DNA from: Bacteroidota bacterium | GTDB lineage: Bacteria > Bacteroidota > Bacteroidia > Palsa-965 | Assembly (NCBI GenBank): GCA_016194975.1 | Contig: JACQAM010000008.1 | Span: forward strand, 295,038-359,037 | Length of the DNA stretch: 64,000 bases | Direction of reading: 5' to 3' | In this document: positions 53,778-63,293 of the stretch, piece after piece | Layout: each line of letters opens with the position of its first letter | How positions within the stretch are numbered: position 1 is the stretch's first letter | The notes under the pieces: generated by a model | The model's input: only the letters and a program-made list of their open reading frames with translations | The model's database searches: none | What the model was told of the DNA's origin: nothing | Position numbers and translations under genes: made by a program

Positions 53778-54227
53778 ATGAAAACGATAGTTACAGTTCT
53801 TGCCATCGCAATCTTTCCGCTTCTCGCCTCTTTCAACACAGGAGGAAATCCGGATGCGATTCTCGGCGATTGGATGACGGTAGAAAATAACCTGAAAGTT
53901 CACGTGTACAAGGAGAATGGAGAATTCCGTGCGAAGATCACCTGGTTTGATGATCATGGATACAAAGCGCCGATGGACAAATGCACCGACACAGAAAATC
54001 CGGATTCTACTCTGAGAAATCGTAAAGTTCTCGGACTCCAGGTGCTGAGCGGACTCACCTATAGCGCAGAAGAGGATCGATGGATAAACGGAAAAATTTA
54101 CGATTCAAATACAGGCCATACTTTTGATTCCGTGGTGTGGATGGCCGGGCCGGATAAATTAACCGTGAAAGGATATTATCTTTTCGAATGGATTGGACAA
54201 ACGCTCGAATTTTATCGTGTGAAGTAG
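53778..54227 (+). CDS. DUF2147 exported protein
   Basis: A 149-residue exported protein with a signal peptide (TVLAIAIFPLLASF). ILGDWMTVENNLKVHVYKEN, KITWFDDHGYKAPMDKCTD, NRKVLGLQVLSGL, WINGKIYDSNTGHTF and LTVKGYYLFEWIGQTLEFYR follow the DUF2147 pattern (lipocalin-like small domain of unknown function). It stands as its own unit and precedes a small lipoprotein gene. Confidence 0.85.
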   Translation: MKTIVTVLAIAIFPLLASFNTGGNPDAILGDWMTVENNLKVHVYKENGEFRAKITWFDDHGYKAPMDKCTDTENPDSTLRNRKVLGLQVLSGLTYSAEEDRWINGKIYDSNTGHTFDSVVWMAGPDKLTVKGYYLFEWIGQTLEFYRVK

Positions 54228-54277
54228 CAGCACATAATTTTTCATTCGGGAAATGCGTTTTTAAAGAAAGGTTCAAC

Positions 54278-54285
54278 TATATTTG
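54278..54285 (+). promoter_or_regulatory. -7 promoter box of a small lipoprotein gene
   Basis: TATATTTG ends 3 nt before ATG 54289; an alternative TTG start at 54283 lies inside the box. Confidence 0.6.
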
Positions 54286-54288
54286 AAA

Positions 54289-54588
54289 ATGCGTTTTTTC
54301 ATTTTCTCCTGCACTGTTTTTTTTCTTGCGTCCTGCTCCTCCACAGTTGATGTTCCTTACATCACTTCGCGTGTGTGGGTGCACAACGAAGGCGCGCGCG
54401 TTGGCGATCTCGAAGCCATGGATTTTTCAAAAGGAATGTATGAGTGCCGCCACGATACCGTTTTTTATTCCGGCACTCCTGCGGCAAAGATCACCGCACT
54501 GTACAAGAATGATAATCTGATCCAGCTGAAAACAATTCCCAAAGGAGAAGATGCAACCTATCTCGACCAGGTGGAATTTACGAGGTAG
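54289..54588 (+). CDS. small lipoprotein, 99 aa
   Basis: A 99-residue lipoprotein with signal and lipobox (FFLASC, MRFFIFSCTVFFLASC). The mature domain is short and beta-rich (ISSRVW-like segments, ITALYKNDNLIQLKTIPKGE). No family recognised. Start at ATG 54289, placed by the adjoining promoter box. Confidence 0.7.
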   Translation: MRFFIFSCTVFFLASCSSTVDVPYITSRVWVHNEGARVGDLEAMDFSKGMYECRHDTVFYSGTPAAKITALYKNDNLIQLKTIPKGEDATYLDQVEFTR

Positions 54589-54681
54589 AAATTTCAGGAA
54601 CGCAACTCCATCACATTTTATTCTCTTCATCACTTGTAATTTGTTCGGCTTGCAACTGTATGACTGAAAAAAATCAGTGCG

Positions 54682-54707
54682 AATCTGCGCAATCTGTGGC
54701 AATATTC
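54682..54707. repeat. dispersed 26-bp repeat, copy 2
   Basis: Identical to 34757-34782. It lies in the 241-bp gap between the small lipoprotein gene and aspS, where I see nothing else but a partly inverted tail. Confidence 0.75.
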
Positions 54708-54829
54708 CTCACTTGAAAAGGTGAACTGATTTTGCTCAAAGAGTACACGGATTCTGAATTCAAAAGCCCAATAAACATTAACCAATAACCACTAACTTTT
54801 CCCTATTTTCGCTCTCCAATTCATTTTCA

Positions 54830-56575
54830 ATGCTACGCACTCACACATGCGGCGAATTACGCATCTCCGACGCCGGAAAAAATACCACACTCTGCGGCTG
54901 GATACAAACCTCGCGCGATTTCGGCGGACTCACCTTCATCGATCTCCGCGATCGTTATGGAATTACGCAACTCGCATTCAACATGAATTCGAATTCGGAT
55001 CTCTGCGAACAGGCGCGTAAGCTCGGGCGCGAATATGTGGTGTGCGTGAGGGGCGCTGTGCGCGAGCGTGAAAATAAAAATCCGAAAATAGCAACCGGTG
55101 ATATTGAAATTGTGGCGAATGAAATAAAAATTCTGAATGCAGCAAAAACTCCTCCTTTCACCATTGAAGACGAAACCGATGGCGGCGACGATCTGCGGAT
55201 GAAATTCCGTTATCTCGATCTGCGCAGAAATCCGGTGAGAGAAAATTTATTTCTCCGTCATCATGTGGCGCAGGAAACAAGAACATTTCTCAATGCGCAA
55301 AATTTTATAGAAGTGGAAACACCGGTGCTCATCAAATCCACTCCCGAAGGTGCGCGCGATTTTGTAGTTCCTTCGAGAATGAATCCCGGTCAATTTTATG
55401 CGTTGCCGCAATCGCCGCAGACATTTAAACAACTTCTGATGGTGGCTGGCTTCGACCGCTACTATCAGATCGTAAAATGTTTTCGTGATGAAGATCTTCG
55501 TGCCGATCGTCAGCCGGAATTCACGCAGATTGATTGTGAAATGAGTTTCGTGGAGCGTGCAGATGTGCTCGAAACTTTCGAAGGAATGGTGCGCCATCTT
55601 TTCAAAAAAATAAAAGAAGTTGACATTGGAAAATTGCCGCACATGAGTTATGCCGACGCTGCAAAATATTATGGCAACGATAAACCGGATACGCGTTTCG
55701 AAATGAAATTTGTGGAGATGAATGAAATTGTGAAAGGGAAAAATTTCAAGGTTTTTGATGACGCGGAATTGGTGGTGGGAATTTGCGCAAAAGGTTGTGC
55801 GAATTATACGCGCAAACAACTCGATGAACTCACCGAATTTGTAAAACGTCCGCAGATTGGCGCAACTGGATTAATTTATGCGCGATGCAATGAGGACGGC
55901 ACCATAAAATCTTCCGTTGATAAATTCTACAATGAAGAAGATTTGAAAAAATGGATGAGCGCTTTCCATGCGGAAAAAGGCGATCTGATTTTGTTGATGG
56001 CGGGAGGAAAAGATAAAACGCGCAAAGCTCTTTCTGAATTGCGCCTCGAAATGGGAACACGATTGGGATTACGTGATAAAAATAAATTTTCCTGTCTTTG
56101 GGTAGTTGATTTTCCGTTGCTCGAATACAACGAAGAAGAAAAACGTTTTTTCGCGATGCATCATCCGTTCACTTCTCCATTGCCGGAAGATATTTCGAAA
56201 TTGGAAAGTGATCCGGGAAGTGTGCGCGCGAATGCGTACGACATGGTCATTAACGGGGTGGAAGTCGGCGGAGGTTCCATTCGCATTTTCGATAAAACAT
56301 TACAATCAAAAATGTTCGACCTGCTCGGATTTACAAAGGAAGAAGCGCAATCACAATTCGGATTTTTGATGAATGCTTTCGAATACGGCGCACCACCGCA
56401 CGGAGGAATTGCTTTTGGATTTGATCGCCTCTGTTCACTTTTCGGCGGAGCAGATTCCATTCGCGATTTTATTGCCTTCCCGAAAAATAATTCCGGAAGA
56501 GATGTGATGATCGATTCGCCGAGTGTTATTGATGAGAAACAGTTGAAGGAGTTGAATATTAAAACAACGATATAA
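54830..56575 (+). CDS. aspS: aspartyl-tRNA synthetase
   Basis: A 581-residue class II synthetase that charges tRNA-Asp. N-terminal OB-fold ([20 protein letters not shown] ... [17 protein letters not shown]), motif 2 [20 protein letters not shown], the bacterial-type GAD insertion, and motif 3 [20 protein letters not shown] are present. The length is normal for the bacterial type. It has its own unit; a weak CCGATTTC/GAAATCGG hairpin lies downstream. Confidence 0.97.
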   Translation: MLRTHTCGELRISDAGKNTTLCGWIQTSRDFGGLTFIDLRDRYGITQLAFNMNSNSDLCEQARKLGREYVVCVRGAVRERENKNPKIATGDIEIVANEIKILNAAKTPPFTIEDETDGGDDLRMKFRYLDLRRNPVRENLFLRHHVAQETRTFLNAQNFIEVETPVLIKSTPEGARDFVVPSRMNPGQFYALPQSPQTFKQLLMVAGFDRYYQIVKCFRDEDLRADRQPEFTQIDCEMSFVERADVLETFEGMVRHLFKKIKEVDIGKLPHMSYADAAKYYGNDKPDTRFEMKFVEMNEIVKGKNFKVFDDAELVVGICAKGCANYTRKQLDELTEFVKRPQIGATGLIYARCNEDGTIKSSVDKFYNEEDLKKWMSAFHAEKGDLILLMAGGKDKTRKALSELRLEMGTRLGLRDKNKFSCLWVVDFPLLEYNEEEKRFFAMHHPFTSPLPEDISKLESDPGSVRANAYDMVINGVEVGGGSIRIFDKTLQSKMFDLLGFTKEEAQSQFGFLMNAFEYGAPPHGGIAFGFDRLCSLFGGADSIRDFIAFPKNNSGRDVMIDSPSVIDEKQLKELNIKTTI

Positions 56576-56641
56576 TAATTGCCGATTTCAGATTTCCAAT
56601 TCCCAGTCAGCGGCGGGCAGGAAATCGGAAAAAATTAACCG

Positions 56642-57183
56642 GCCGGCTTTAGCCGGCGGTTGTGAGCGAATAGAATTAAACGGGCTTTAGCCCTGAAGCA
56701 AATTATGGCATACGTAAAAGTCTGGATCCACGCAGTGTGGGGAACAAAAAACCGCTATCCTTTTTTGACAAAAGAAATCAGGGCAGAAGTCATCAACCAT
56801 GTCCGTGAGAATGCCAGAACAAAAAATATTTTCATTAGCAGAATAAATGGTTATCACGACCACATGCATTGTTTGTTTTCTTTGAATGCAGATGTGCCCA
56901 TCTCAAAAGTGATGCAACTGATCAAGGGAGAATCTGCTGCCTGGATCAACAAGAATAAGATTACGAGAGAAAAATTCGAATGGGCTGATGACTATTTTGC
57001 AATTTCAGTTAGCGAATCAGTTGTGGAAACTGTGAAGAACTACATTGATGGACAGGAAGAACATCATCGAAAAAAAACTTTTGCAGAAGAATACGATCAG
57101 TTTATGAAAGCATACCAGTTCCCGGTTCAGGGCTAAAGCCCGGTTTGTGAATTGCTGTAAAACCCCCGCACTGAAGTGCGGGG
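56642..57183. mobile_element. REP-associated transposase unit with REP palindromes
   Basis: Short GC palindromes flank a Y1 transposase gene. Left: GCCGGCTTTAGCCGGC (56642-56657) and GGGCTTTAGCCC (56682-56693). Right: GGGCTAAAGCCC (57130-57141) and CCCCGCAC/GTGCGGGG (57164-57183). The sequence CGGGCTTTAGCCCTGAA beside the left end reappears inverted at the right, and a GGTT(T)GTGA word follows both sides, as expected for REP-type elements carrying their own transposase. Confidence 0.8.
56705..57136 (+). CDS. REP-associated tyrosine transposase (IS200-like)
   Basis: A 143-residue single-domain Y1/HUH transposase (PF01797-like). The HUH pair is in YHDHMHCLFSL; the catalytic Tyr is probable in VKNYIDGQEEHHRKK. 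The typical N-terminal strand MAYVKVWIHAVWGTKNRYPF is present and the C-terminus ends inside a palindrome: the stop codon TAA lies in GGGCTAAAGCCC. The frame is intact and motifs are present, so the gene may be active. No helper gene accompanies it. Confidence 0.9.
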   Translation: MAYVKVWIHAVWGTKNRYPFLTKEIRAEVINHVRENARTKNIFISRINGYHDHMHCLFSLNADVPISKVMQLIKGESAAWINKNKITREKFEWADDYFAISVSESVVETVKNYIDGQEEHHRKKTFAEEYDQFMKAYQFPVQG

Positions 57184-57224
57184 TAATTCTATTTGTCACC
57201 GCGGTTATTTTACCTTTACACAAA

Positions 57225-58457
57225 ATGACGCCCGTCAAACGAAAAATATTCAACGATCCCGTTTACGGATTCATCACTGTTCCGTCGGAGTTGGTTTTTA
57301 AATTGATCGATCATCCTTACTTCCAGCGTTTGCGCCGCATCCGCCAATTGGGTTTGACGAATCTTGTTTATCCCGGAGCGAATCATTCACGTTTTCATCA
57401 CGCGATGGGCGCCATGCATCTTATGCAGGAAGCGATCGATGTGATCCGTTCAAAAGGACATGAAATTACCAATGAAGAAGCAGAAGGAGCAACCATCGCG
57501 ATCCTTTTGCACGACATTGGCCACGGGCCTTTTTCTCACGCACTTGAAAGTTCTATAGTTCACAACATCACGCATGAAGATCTCTCTGCAATTTTCATGG
57601 ATCGGCTTAATGTTGAATTCAGCGGACAACTCAGTCTGGCCATAAAAATCTTCCACAACAAATACAAAAAGAAATTTCTTCACCAGTTGGTTTCTTCTCA
57701 ACTCGATCTCGATCGCCTCGATTATTTAAGCCGCGATAGTTTTTTCACCGGCGTTTCGGAAGGCATCGTGAGCAGTGACCGCATCGTGAAAATTTTCAAT
57801 GTGGTGAATGATGAACTCGTGGTGGAAGACAAAGGAATTTATTCCATCGAGAATTTTCTCGTAGCGCGACGGCTGATGTACTGGCAGGTTTATCTTCACA
57901 AAACGGTGCTCAGTGCCGAACATTTATTGGTGAATATTCTCAAACGCGCAAAAAAACTGGCGGAAAATAATGAAGAACTTTTTTGCACACCACCGTTAAA
58001 ACTTTTTCTTTATCACAAATTTTCGAAAAGCGCTTTTCTCAGTAAACCGGAAATTCTCGATGAATTCGCGAAGCTCGACGATTACGACATTCTCACGAGT
58101 GTGAAAGTGTGGGCCGGCCACAACGACAAAATTCTTTCTTTCCTCTGCAAAAATCTGGTGAACCGGGAATTATTCGCAGTGGAATTACAGAACAAAGCTT
58201 TTGCCGGAGGATACGTGGATCAGCTTCGTAAAAAAGCAGCGCAGAAATTCGGTTTGAAAAAAGAAGAGATCCCCTATTACGTTTTTACCGGCGCCGTTCA
58301 GAATAATGCTTACTCGAGCGATAACATCCGCATCAACGTGCTTTTCAAGAACGGAACAATAATGGATATTGCCGAAGCAGCCGACCTGTTCAACATCTCT
58401 GTTCTCTCGCAACCCGTGAAAAAATATTTCCTTCTTTATCCGAAATCGCTTCGGTGA
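57225..58457 (+). CDS. HD-domain phosphohydrolase
   Basis: A 410-residue metal-dependent phosphohydrolase (dGTPase/HD type). HD ligands: NHSRFHHAMGAMHLM and LLHDIGHGPFSHALES, then DLDRLDYLSRDSFFTGVSEG. ATG 57225 (MTPVKRKIFNDP) is chosen over an upstream in-frame ATG because the extra residues read from the REP region; TACCTTTA (one base off consensus) lies 6 nt upstream. In many Bacteroidota it sits before lpxD, as here except for an intervening MFS gene. Natural substrate unknown. Confidence 0.92.
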   Translation: MTPVKRKIFNDPVYGFITVPSELVFKLIDHPYFQRLRRIRQLGLTNLVYPGANHSRFHHAMGAMHLMQEAIDVIRSKGHEITNEEAEGATIAILLHDIGHGPFSHALESSIVHNITHEDLSAIFMDRLNVEFSGQLSLAIKIFHNKYKKKFLHQLVSSQLDLDRLDYLSRDSFFTGVSEGIVSSDRIVKIFNVVNDELVVEDKGIYSIENFLVARRLMYWQVYLHKTVLSAEHLLVNILKRAKKLAENNEELFCTPPLKLFLYHKFSKSAFLSKPEILDEFAKLDDYDILTSVKVWAGHNDKILSFLCKNLVNRELFAVELQNKAFAGGYVDQLRKKAAQKFGLKKEEIPYYVFTGAVQNNAYSSDNIRINVLFKNGTIMDIAEAADLFNISVLSQPVKKYFLLYPKSLR

Positions 58458-58530
58458 ATTCAATCGCTGATTTTCTACTCCCGGGTTTAGCACTAGTGTT
58501 TCCAATGTGCATACGATTTATTTTCGCGCC

Positions 58531-59763
58531 ATGACTGAAAAAACAAACAAGAGAGCGCTCCTTTTTATTTTCATCACACTTTTTGTTGACGTAATGGGAA
58601 TCGGAATTATCATTCCCGTTTTGCCGAAACTGATCATGGGAATGGCGCATTGCACGCTGGAGCACGCCACCGTCATAGGCGGGCGCATGGGGTTCATTTA
58701 TGCTTTCATGCAGTTTTTCTTTTCTCCCGTGCTGGGTGCGCTGAGCGATCGTTTCGGAAGAAGAACAGTTTTGCTCATTTCGCTTTTCGGATTCGGAATA
58801 GATTATCTCATTCTCGGTTTTGCGAAAACGATCGTCGTACTTTTTATCGGCCGGCTCATTGCAGGAATTACCGGCGCGAGTTTCACCGTTGCCGGAGCGT
58901 ACATCGCCGATATAAGTCCGCCGGAAAAACGCGCACAGAATTTCGGGATCATTGGCGCCGCTTTCGGATTGGGTTTCATTGCAGGCCCCGCACTCGGTGG
59001 AGCGCTCGCACACTTTGGTCCGCGCATTCCGTTTTTTGCTGCAGCAGGATTATCATTGCTGAATTGGCTCTACGGATTTTTTATTCTTCCCGAATCGCTC
59101 AAGCCGGAAAATCGCAGAAAGTTCCAATGGAAACGTGCAAACCCGCTCGGATCTTTATTGCAATTGAGTAAACATCCGGTTGTGGTAAGAATGGCTGTTG
59201 TATTTTTTCTTGTGAATCTTGCCGGGCAATCGCTGCCGAATGTCTGGTCGTATTACACGATTAAAAGATATCACTGGACAGAAGCGGGAGTGGGCTTGTC
59301 TCTCACCTATGTTGGAATGCTCATCGCAATTGTACAAGGCGGATTGACAAGAATAATTATTCCGAAGATCGGCGAAAAACGTTCTATCTATTTTGGATTG
59401 ATCATGAATATCATTGGTATGACAGGCATTGCACTTTCAGGAAATCCGTTGTGGCTTTTTGTTGCAACTGTTCCGTTGACACTTGGCGGACTTGCAGGGC
59501 CGAGCATGCAATCTGTTTTGTCGAAAGCAATTCCTGCGAATGAACAAGGCGAATTGCAGGGATTCATGAATAGCGTGATGAGCATTACAGCGATCATTGG
59601 CCCGCTCCTGATGCCATGGCTCTTCAGTACTTTTTCGAATGGATATCACGGAATAATTCTTCTCGGCGCTCCCTATTTTTGTTCTGCAATTCTGAGCAGT
59701 GCGGCGCTCATTTATGCACTCATCATTCTTAAAAATTACATCGGGAAAGCGAAAAGTATTTAA
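58531..59763 (+). CDS. TetA-like MFS drug-type transporter
   Basis: A 410-residue, twelve-helix proton antiporter-type exporter. Motif A GALSDRFGRRTVLLISL, motif C-like GLGFIAGPALGGALA and FVDVMGIGIIIPVLP fit the Tet/MFS subfamily. ATG 58531 gives MTEKTNKRALLF; an upstream start adds residues before it. It lies between the HD gene and lpxD. Substrate cannot be told; a role in tetracycline resistance is not supported without close similarity. Confidence 0.92.
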   Translation: MTEKTNKRALLFIFITLFVDVMGIGIIIPVLPKLIMGMAHCTLEHATVIGGRMGFIYAFMQFFFSPVLGALSDRFGRRTVLLISLFGFGIDYLILGFAKTIVVLFIGRLIAGITGASFTVAGAYIADISPPEKRAQNFGIIGAAFGLGFIAGPALGGALAHFGPRIPFFAAAGLSLLNWLYGFFILPESLKPENRRKFQWKRANPLGSLLQLSKHPVVVRMAVVFFLVNLAGQSLPNVWSYYTIKRYHWTEAGVGLSLTYVGMLIAIVQGGLTRIIIPKIGEKRSIYFGLIMNIIGMTGIALSGNPLWLFVATVPLTLGGLAGPSMQSVLSKAIPANEQGELQGFMNSVMSITAIIGPLLMPWLFSTFSNGYHGIILLGAPYFCSAILSSAALIYALIILKNYIGKAKSI

Positions 59764-59857
59764 ACCCTTTGCACGTTAGAACGTCTAACCACGGCCAGTG
59801 GAAAAACAACTGTTTTTTCATTGATTTTCGCCATCCTATTTTGGCTAAATTTACCGG

Positions 59858-60892
59858 ATGAAATTTGCCGCTAAGGAAATAGCTGCCCTCGTTGGAGGAA
59901 AAGTGGAAGGAAATCCCGAAGCGAGCGTTACCACGCTTGCGAAAATTGAAGAAGGAGTTCCGGGTTCCATCACCTTTCTTTCCAATCCGCAGTACGCCGA
60001 TTATATTTATTCGACCGGTGCGAGCATCGCTATTGTCAATGAAAATTTTAAAGCGGAAAAAGAAATTCCATCTACACTCACACTTGTCCGCGTTCCCGAC
60101 AGTCGACAGGCTTTTGCAAAATTGCTGGATGCTTACAATCAATTCCGCCTTCACAAAACAGGCATTGATGAAAAAGCTTCTGTTTCTTCTTCAGCGAAGA
60201 TCGGGAACAATGTTTACATCGGGGCGTTTGCTTTTGTTGGAGATCATGCAGTGATCGGCGACAATACAAAAATTCATCCGCACGTTTTCGTTGGCGATCA
60301 TGCACGTGTAGGAAAAAATTCTATTCTTTATTCGGGTGTGAAAGTTTATCACGATTGTTCCATTGGCAGCGATTGCATTCTGCAGGCAGGAACCATCATC
60401 GGTGGAGATGGATTCGGTTTTCAACCCAACAGCACAAACAATTATCAGAAAGTTCCGCACATCGGGAATGTGATTGTAGAAGATCATGTGGAGATCGGCG
60501 CAAATACAACTATCGATCGCGCAACACTCGGTTCAACTATTATCCGCAAAGGAGTGAAGCTTGATAATCTCATTCAGGTTGCGCACAATGTGGAGATCGG
60601 GGAGAATACGGTGATCGCCGCGCAAACAGGAGTTGCCGGAAGTACAAAGATCGGGCGAGATTGCATGATAGGCGGACAAGTAGGGATCATCGGTCATCTG
60701 AAGATCGGCGATCGTGTGAAAATAGCAGCGCAATCAGGAATAGGAAATGATCTGAAGGATGAAGAGATCGTGCAGGGCTCACCGGCATTTCCCATTGGAG
60801 ATTATAAACGTTCGTATGTGGTTTTCCGAAATCTTCCGGAGTTGAGCAGTAAAATAAAATTGATCGAGAAAAATAATTCCGCTGAAAAATAA
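59858..60892 (+). CDS. lpxD: UDP-3-O-acylglucosamine N-acyltransferase
   Basis: Lipid A biosynthesis step three: adds an acyl chain to UDP-3-O-acylglucosamine. A 344-residue protein with an N-terminal uridine-binding part (FLSNPQYADYIYSTGAS) and a long left-handed beta helix of hexapeptide repeats (IGNNVYIGAFAFVG ... DGFGFQPNSTNNYQKVPHIG, with the catalytic His region). TAAATTTA, one base off the box, ends 4 nt before the ATG. It starts the lpxD-lpxC/fabZ-lpxA unit (15-bp gap to the next). Confidence 0.96.
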   Translation: MKFAAKEIAALVGGKVEGNPEASVTTLAKIEEGVPGSITFLSNPQYADYIYSTGASIAIVNENFKAEKEIPSTLTLVRVPDSRQAFAKLLDAYNQFRLHKTGIDEKASVSSSAKIGNNVYIGAFAFVGDHAVIGDNTKIHPHVFVGDHARVGKNSILYSGVKVYHDCSIGSDCILQAGTIIGGDGFGFQPNSTNNYQKVPHIGNVIVEDHVEIGANTTIDRATLGSTIIRKGVKLDNLIQVAHNVEIGENTVIAAQTGVAGSTKIGRDCMIGGQVGIIGHLKIGDRVKIAAQSGIGNDLKDEEIVQGSPAFPIGDYKRSYVVFRNLPELSSKIKLIEKNNSAEK

Positions 60893-60907
60893 ATTCCCGA
60901 TACAGAG

Positions 60908-62341
60908 ATGAGCACAAAACAACGCACCATAAAAAAATCCGTCTCGGTTACCGGGGTCGGACTTCACACGGGCAAGAAAGCAACACTGACTTTTCATCCT
61001 GCTCCCGAAAATCACGGATTCAAATTCCGCAGAGTGGATATGGATGGACAACCGGTGATTGACGCCGATTGCGATAACGTTGTCGATACTTCGCGCGGAA
61101 CTACGCTCGAGCAACACGGTGCGCGTGTGTACACCTGCGAACACGCGCTTGCTGCAGTTGCGGGATGCGATCTCGATAACATTCTCATTGATCTTGACGC
61201 ACCTGAGGTTCCTATTCTCGATGGAAGTTCCTGGCCTTACGTGATGGCGCTCGAAGAAGCAGGATTCATTGAACAGAATGCTGCGCGTGAATATTTTGAA
61301 CTGAAAGAGAATCTCACCTACGAAGACCCGCTGAAAAAAGTGGAGATGCTCGCTGTGCCGCAGGATGAATTCCGGGTGACCGTTATGGTGGATTATGATT
61401 CGGAAGTTCTCGGAACACAACATGCGGGAATGTACCGCATGGCCGATTTCAAAGAAACAATTTCACGCTGCCGCACTTTTGTTTTTCTTCACGAACTCGA
61501 AGCGCTGCTCGCACATAATCTCATTAAAGGCGGCGATCTCGATAATGCGATCGTGCTCGTTGATAAACCGATCTCCGATGAACACATTGCACATCTCCGC
61601 AAAGTGTTCAACAAACCTGATGTGGAAGTGAAAGGACGCGGTGTGCTCAACAATACAAAACTGCATTATTACAATGAACCCGCACGGCACAAACTGCTCG
61701 ACATTGTGGGCGATCTTGCACTGGTGGGAGTGAAAATGAAAATTCACATTCTGGCAGCGCGGCCGGGCCACGCAGGAAATGTGGAGTTCGCAAAAAAAAT
61801 AAAAGCGCTGGTGAAAGCAGAGCGTACGAAGAAACCGGATGAATTCAGATTCGATCCTAATGCTCCAGCCCTTTTTGATTCGCGCGAGATCATGAAAATT
61901 CTTCCACATCGCCACCCTTTCCTGCTCGTCGATAAAATAATTGAACTTACTCCCGATCATGTGGTGGGAGTGAAAAATGTGACGATGACGGAATTCTGGA
62001 CGAAAGGACATTTTCCTGATGAACCGATCATGCCGGGAGTTCTTATCGTGGAAGCGATGGCGCAAACCGGCGGCGTGTTGTGTTTGAAAACGGTTCCCGA
62101 TCCGGAAAATTATCAAACCTATTTTCTGAAAATGGATGCGGTGAAATTCAAACAGAAAGTGGTGCCCGGCGATACTTGCGTTTTCCGCCTGGATTTTCTT
62201 TCACCCATCCGTCGCGGGCTTTGCCACATGCGCGGCGTAACTTATGTGAATAATAAAGTGGTTGCAGAAGCAGAAATGCTCGCGCAAATTGTGAAAGTGA
62301 GAAACATCGAATCGAAAAAACCACAACCGGTCAGCGTATGA
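60908..62341 (+). CDS. lpxC: bifunctional LpxC/FabZ
   Basis: A 477-residue fusion typical of Bacteroidota. N-terminal LpxC (to about residue 310) deacetylates UDP-3-O-acyl-GlcNAc with zinc: SVTGVGLHTGKKATLTFHPA, EHALAAVAGCDLDNILI and YYNEPARHKLLDIVGDLAL. C-terminal FabZ (from about residue 325) dehydrates 3-hydroxyacyl-ACP: ILPHRHPFLLVDKIIEL (catalytic His) and GHFPDEPIMPGVLIVEAMAQ (Glu). Joining them couples lipid A and fatty acid synthesis. It overlaps lpxA by four bases. Confidence 0.97.
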   Translation: MSTKQRTIKKSVSVTGVGLHTGKKATLTFHPAPENHGFKFRRVDMDGQPVIDADCDNVVDTSRGTTLEQHGARVYTCEHALAAVAGCDLDNILIDLDAPEVPILDGSSWPYVMALEEAGFIEQNAAREYFELKENLTYEDPLKKVEMLAVPQDEFRVTVMVDYDSEVLGTQHAGMYRMADFKETISRCRTFVFLHELEALLAHNLIKGGDLDNAIVLVDKPISDEHIAHLRKVFNKPDVEVKGRGVLNNTKLHYYNEPARHKLLDIVGDLALVGVKMKIHILAARPGHAGNVEFAKKIKALVKAERTKKPDEFRFDPNAPALFDSREIMKILPHRHPFLLVDKIIELTPDHVVGVKNVTMTEFWTKGHFPDEPIMPGVLIVEAMAQTGGVLCLKTVPDPENYQTYFLKMDAVKFKQKVVPGDTCVFRLDFLSPIRRGLCHMRGVTYVNNKVVAEAEMLAQIVKVRNIESKKPQPVSV

Positions 62342-63114
62342 TATCGAATCTCGCACATATAGATCCGAAAGCAAACATTGGAAATAATGTGACCATCGAA
62401 CCTTTTGCATTCGTGGAAGGAAATGTTGTCATCGGCGATGGATCGTGGATCGGTCCGCATGCGATGGTGATGAACGGATCGCGGCTCGGAAAAAATGTAA
62501 AAATTTTTCCGTGCGCAGTTGTCGGTGGAATTCCTCAGGATCTTAAATATGCAAATGAACCGACCACTGCGGAGATTGGCGATAATACAGTGGTGCGCGA
62601 ATATGTGACAGTGAACAGGGGAACGACCGATAAAATGAAAACCGTGATCGGAAATAATTGTTTGCTCATGGCCTACGTGCATATTGCGCACGATTGTTTC
62701 GTGGGAAATAATGTGATCCTTGCAAACTACGTTGGACTTTCGGGCCATTGCGTCATTGACGATTGGGCGATCCTCGAAGGAATGGTAGGTGTTCCGCAAT
62801 TTGTGCACATTGGCGCGCACGCATTCATTGCAGGAAAAAGCGGCGTGCGGAAAAATGTTCCTCCGTTCGTAAAAGCTGCACGCGAACCACTTTCATTCGT
62901 GGGTGTGAATACGGTGGGAATGCGCAGAAGAGGATATTCCAACGAAGCGATACAAGTGGTGGAAGATATTTACAGAGTACTTTATGTGAAGGGGCTGAAT
63001 GTTTCGAACGCAGTTTCCATTATAGAAAAAGAATGCGCTGATACAAAAGAACGCCAGCTCATCCTTGATTTCATTTCCAATTCGAAAGAAGGAATTATCC
63101 GCGGAATCTCTTAA
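62338..63114 (+). CDS. lpxA: UDP-N-acetylglucosamine acyltransferase
   Basis: First lipid A enzyme: transfers an acyl chain from ACP to UDP-GlcNAc. A 258-residue left-handed beta-helix protein with hexapeptide repeats; catalytic His region LMAYVHIAHDCFVGNNVI and the C-terminal helices ending RQLILDFISNSKEGI. The length is normal. It ends the lpx transcript; efp, which follows it in some relatives, is not present before the next gene. Confidence 0.97.
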   Translation: MISNLAHIDPKANIGNNVTIEPFAFVEGNVVIGDGSWIGPHAMVMNGSRLGKNVKIFPCAVVGGIPQDLKYANEPTTAEIGDNTVVREYVTVNRGTTDKMKTVIGNNCLLMAYVHIAHDCFVGNNVILANYVGLSGHCVIDDWAILEGMVGVPQFVHIGAHAFIAGKSGVRKNVPPFVKAAREPLSFVGVNTVGMRRRGYSNEAIQVVEDIYRVLYVKGLNVSNAVSIIEKECADTKERQLILDFISNSKEGIIRGIS

Positions 63115-63164
63115 TAGTTTTCGGTTGCTATTAGAGATAAATAAAATCTGCGTTAATCTGTGAA

Positions 63165-63180
63165 AATCTGTGGCAATATT
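63165..63180. repeat. dispersed repeat, copy 3 (16 bp)
   Basis: AATCTGTGGCAATATT, the core of the 26-bp repeat found at 34757 and 54682. Confidence 0.6.
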
Positions 63181-63260
63181 TATTTGTTGACTGCTGAACT
63201 TTATTTTGCAGATGACTTGTACCTGTTACAATAATATTTTAGTCAGTAGTCATTGGGCAT

Positions 63261-63268
63261 TATTTTTG
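63261..63268 (+). promoter_or_regulatory. -7 promoter box of the Trp-repeat gene
   Basis: TATTTTTG lies 25 nt before ATG 63294. Confidence 0.45.
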
Positions 63269-63293
63269 TGAAATAAAAGTGAATTTGCAATCC

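Noticed and set aside
58531..59763. Assignment of the MFS gene as a tetracycline resistance gene
   Set aside because: Motifs show only the broad Tet/MFS subfamily; no sequence evidence for substrate.
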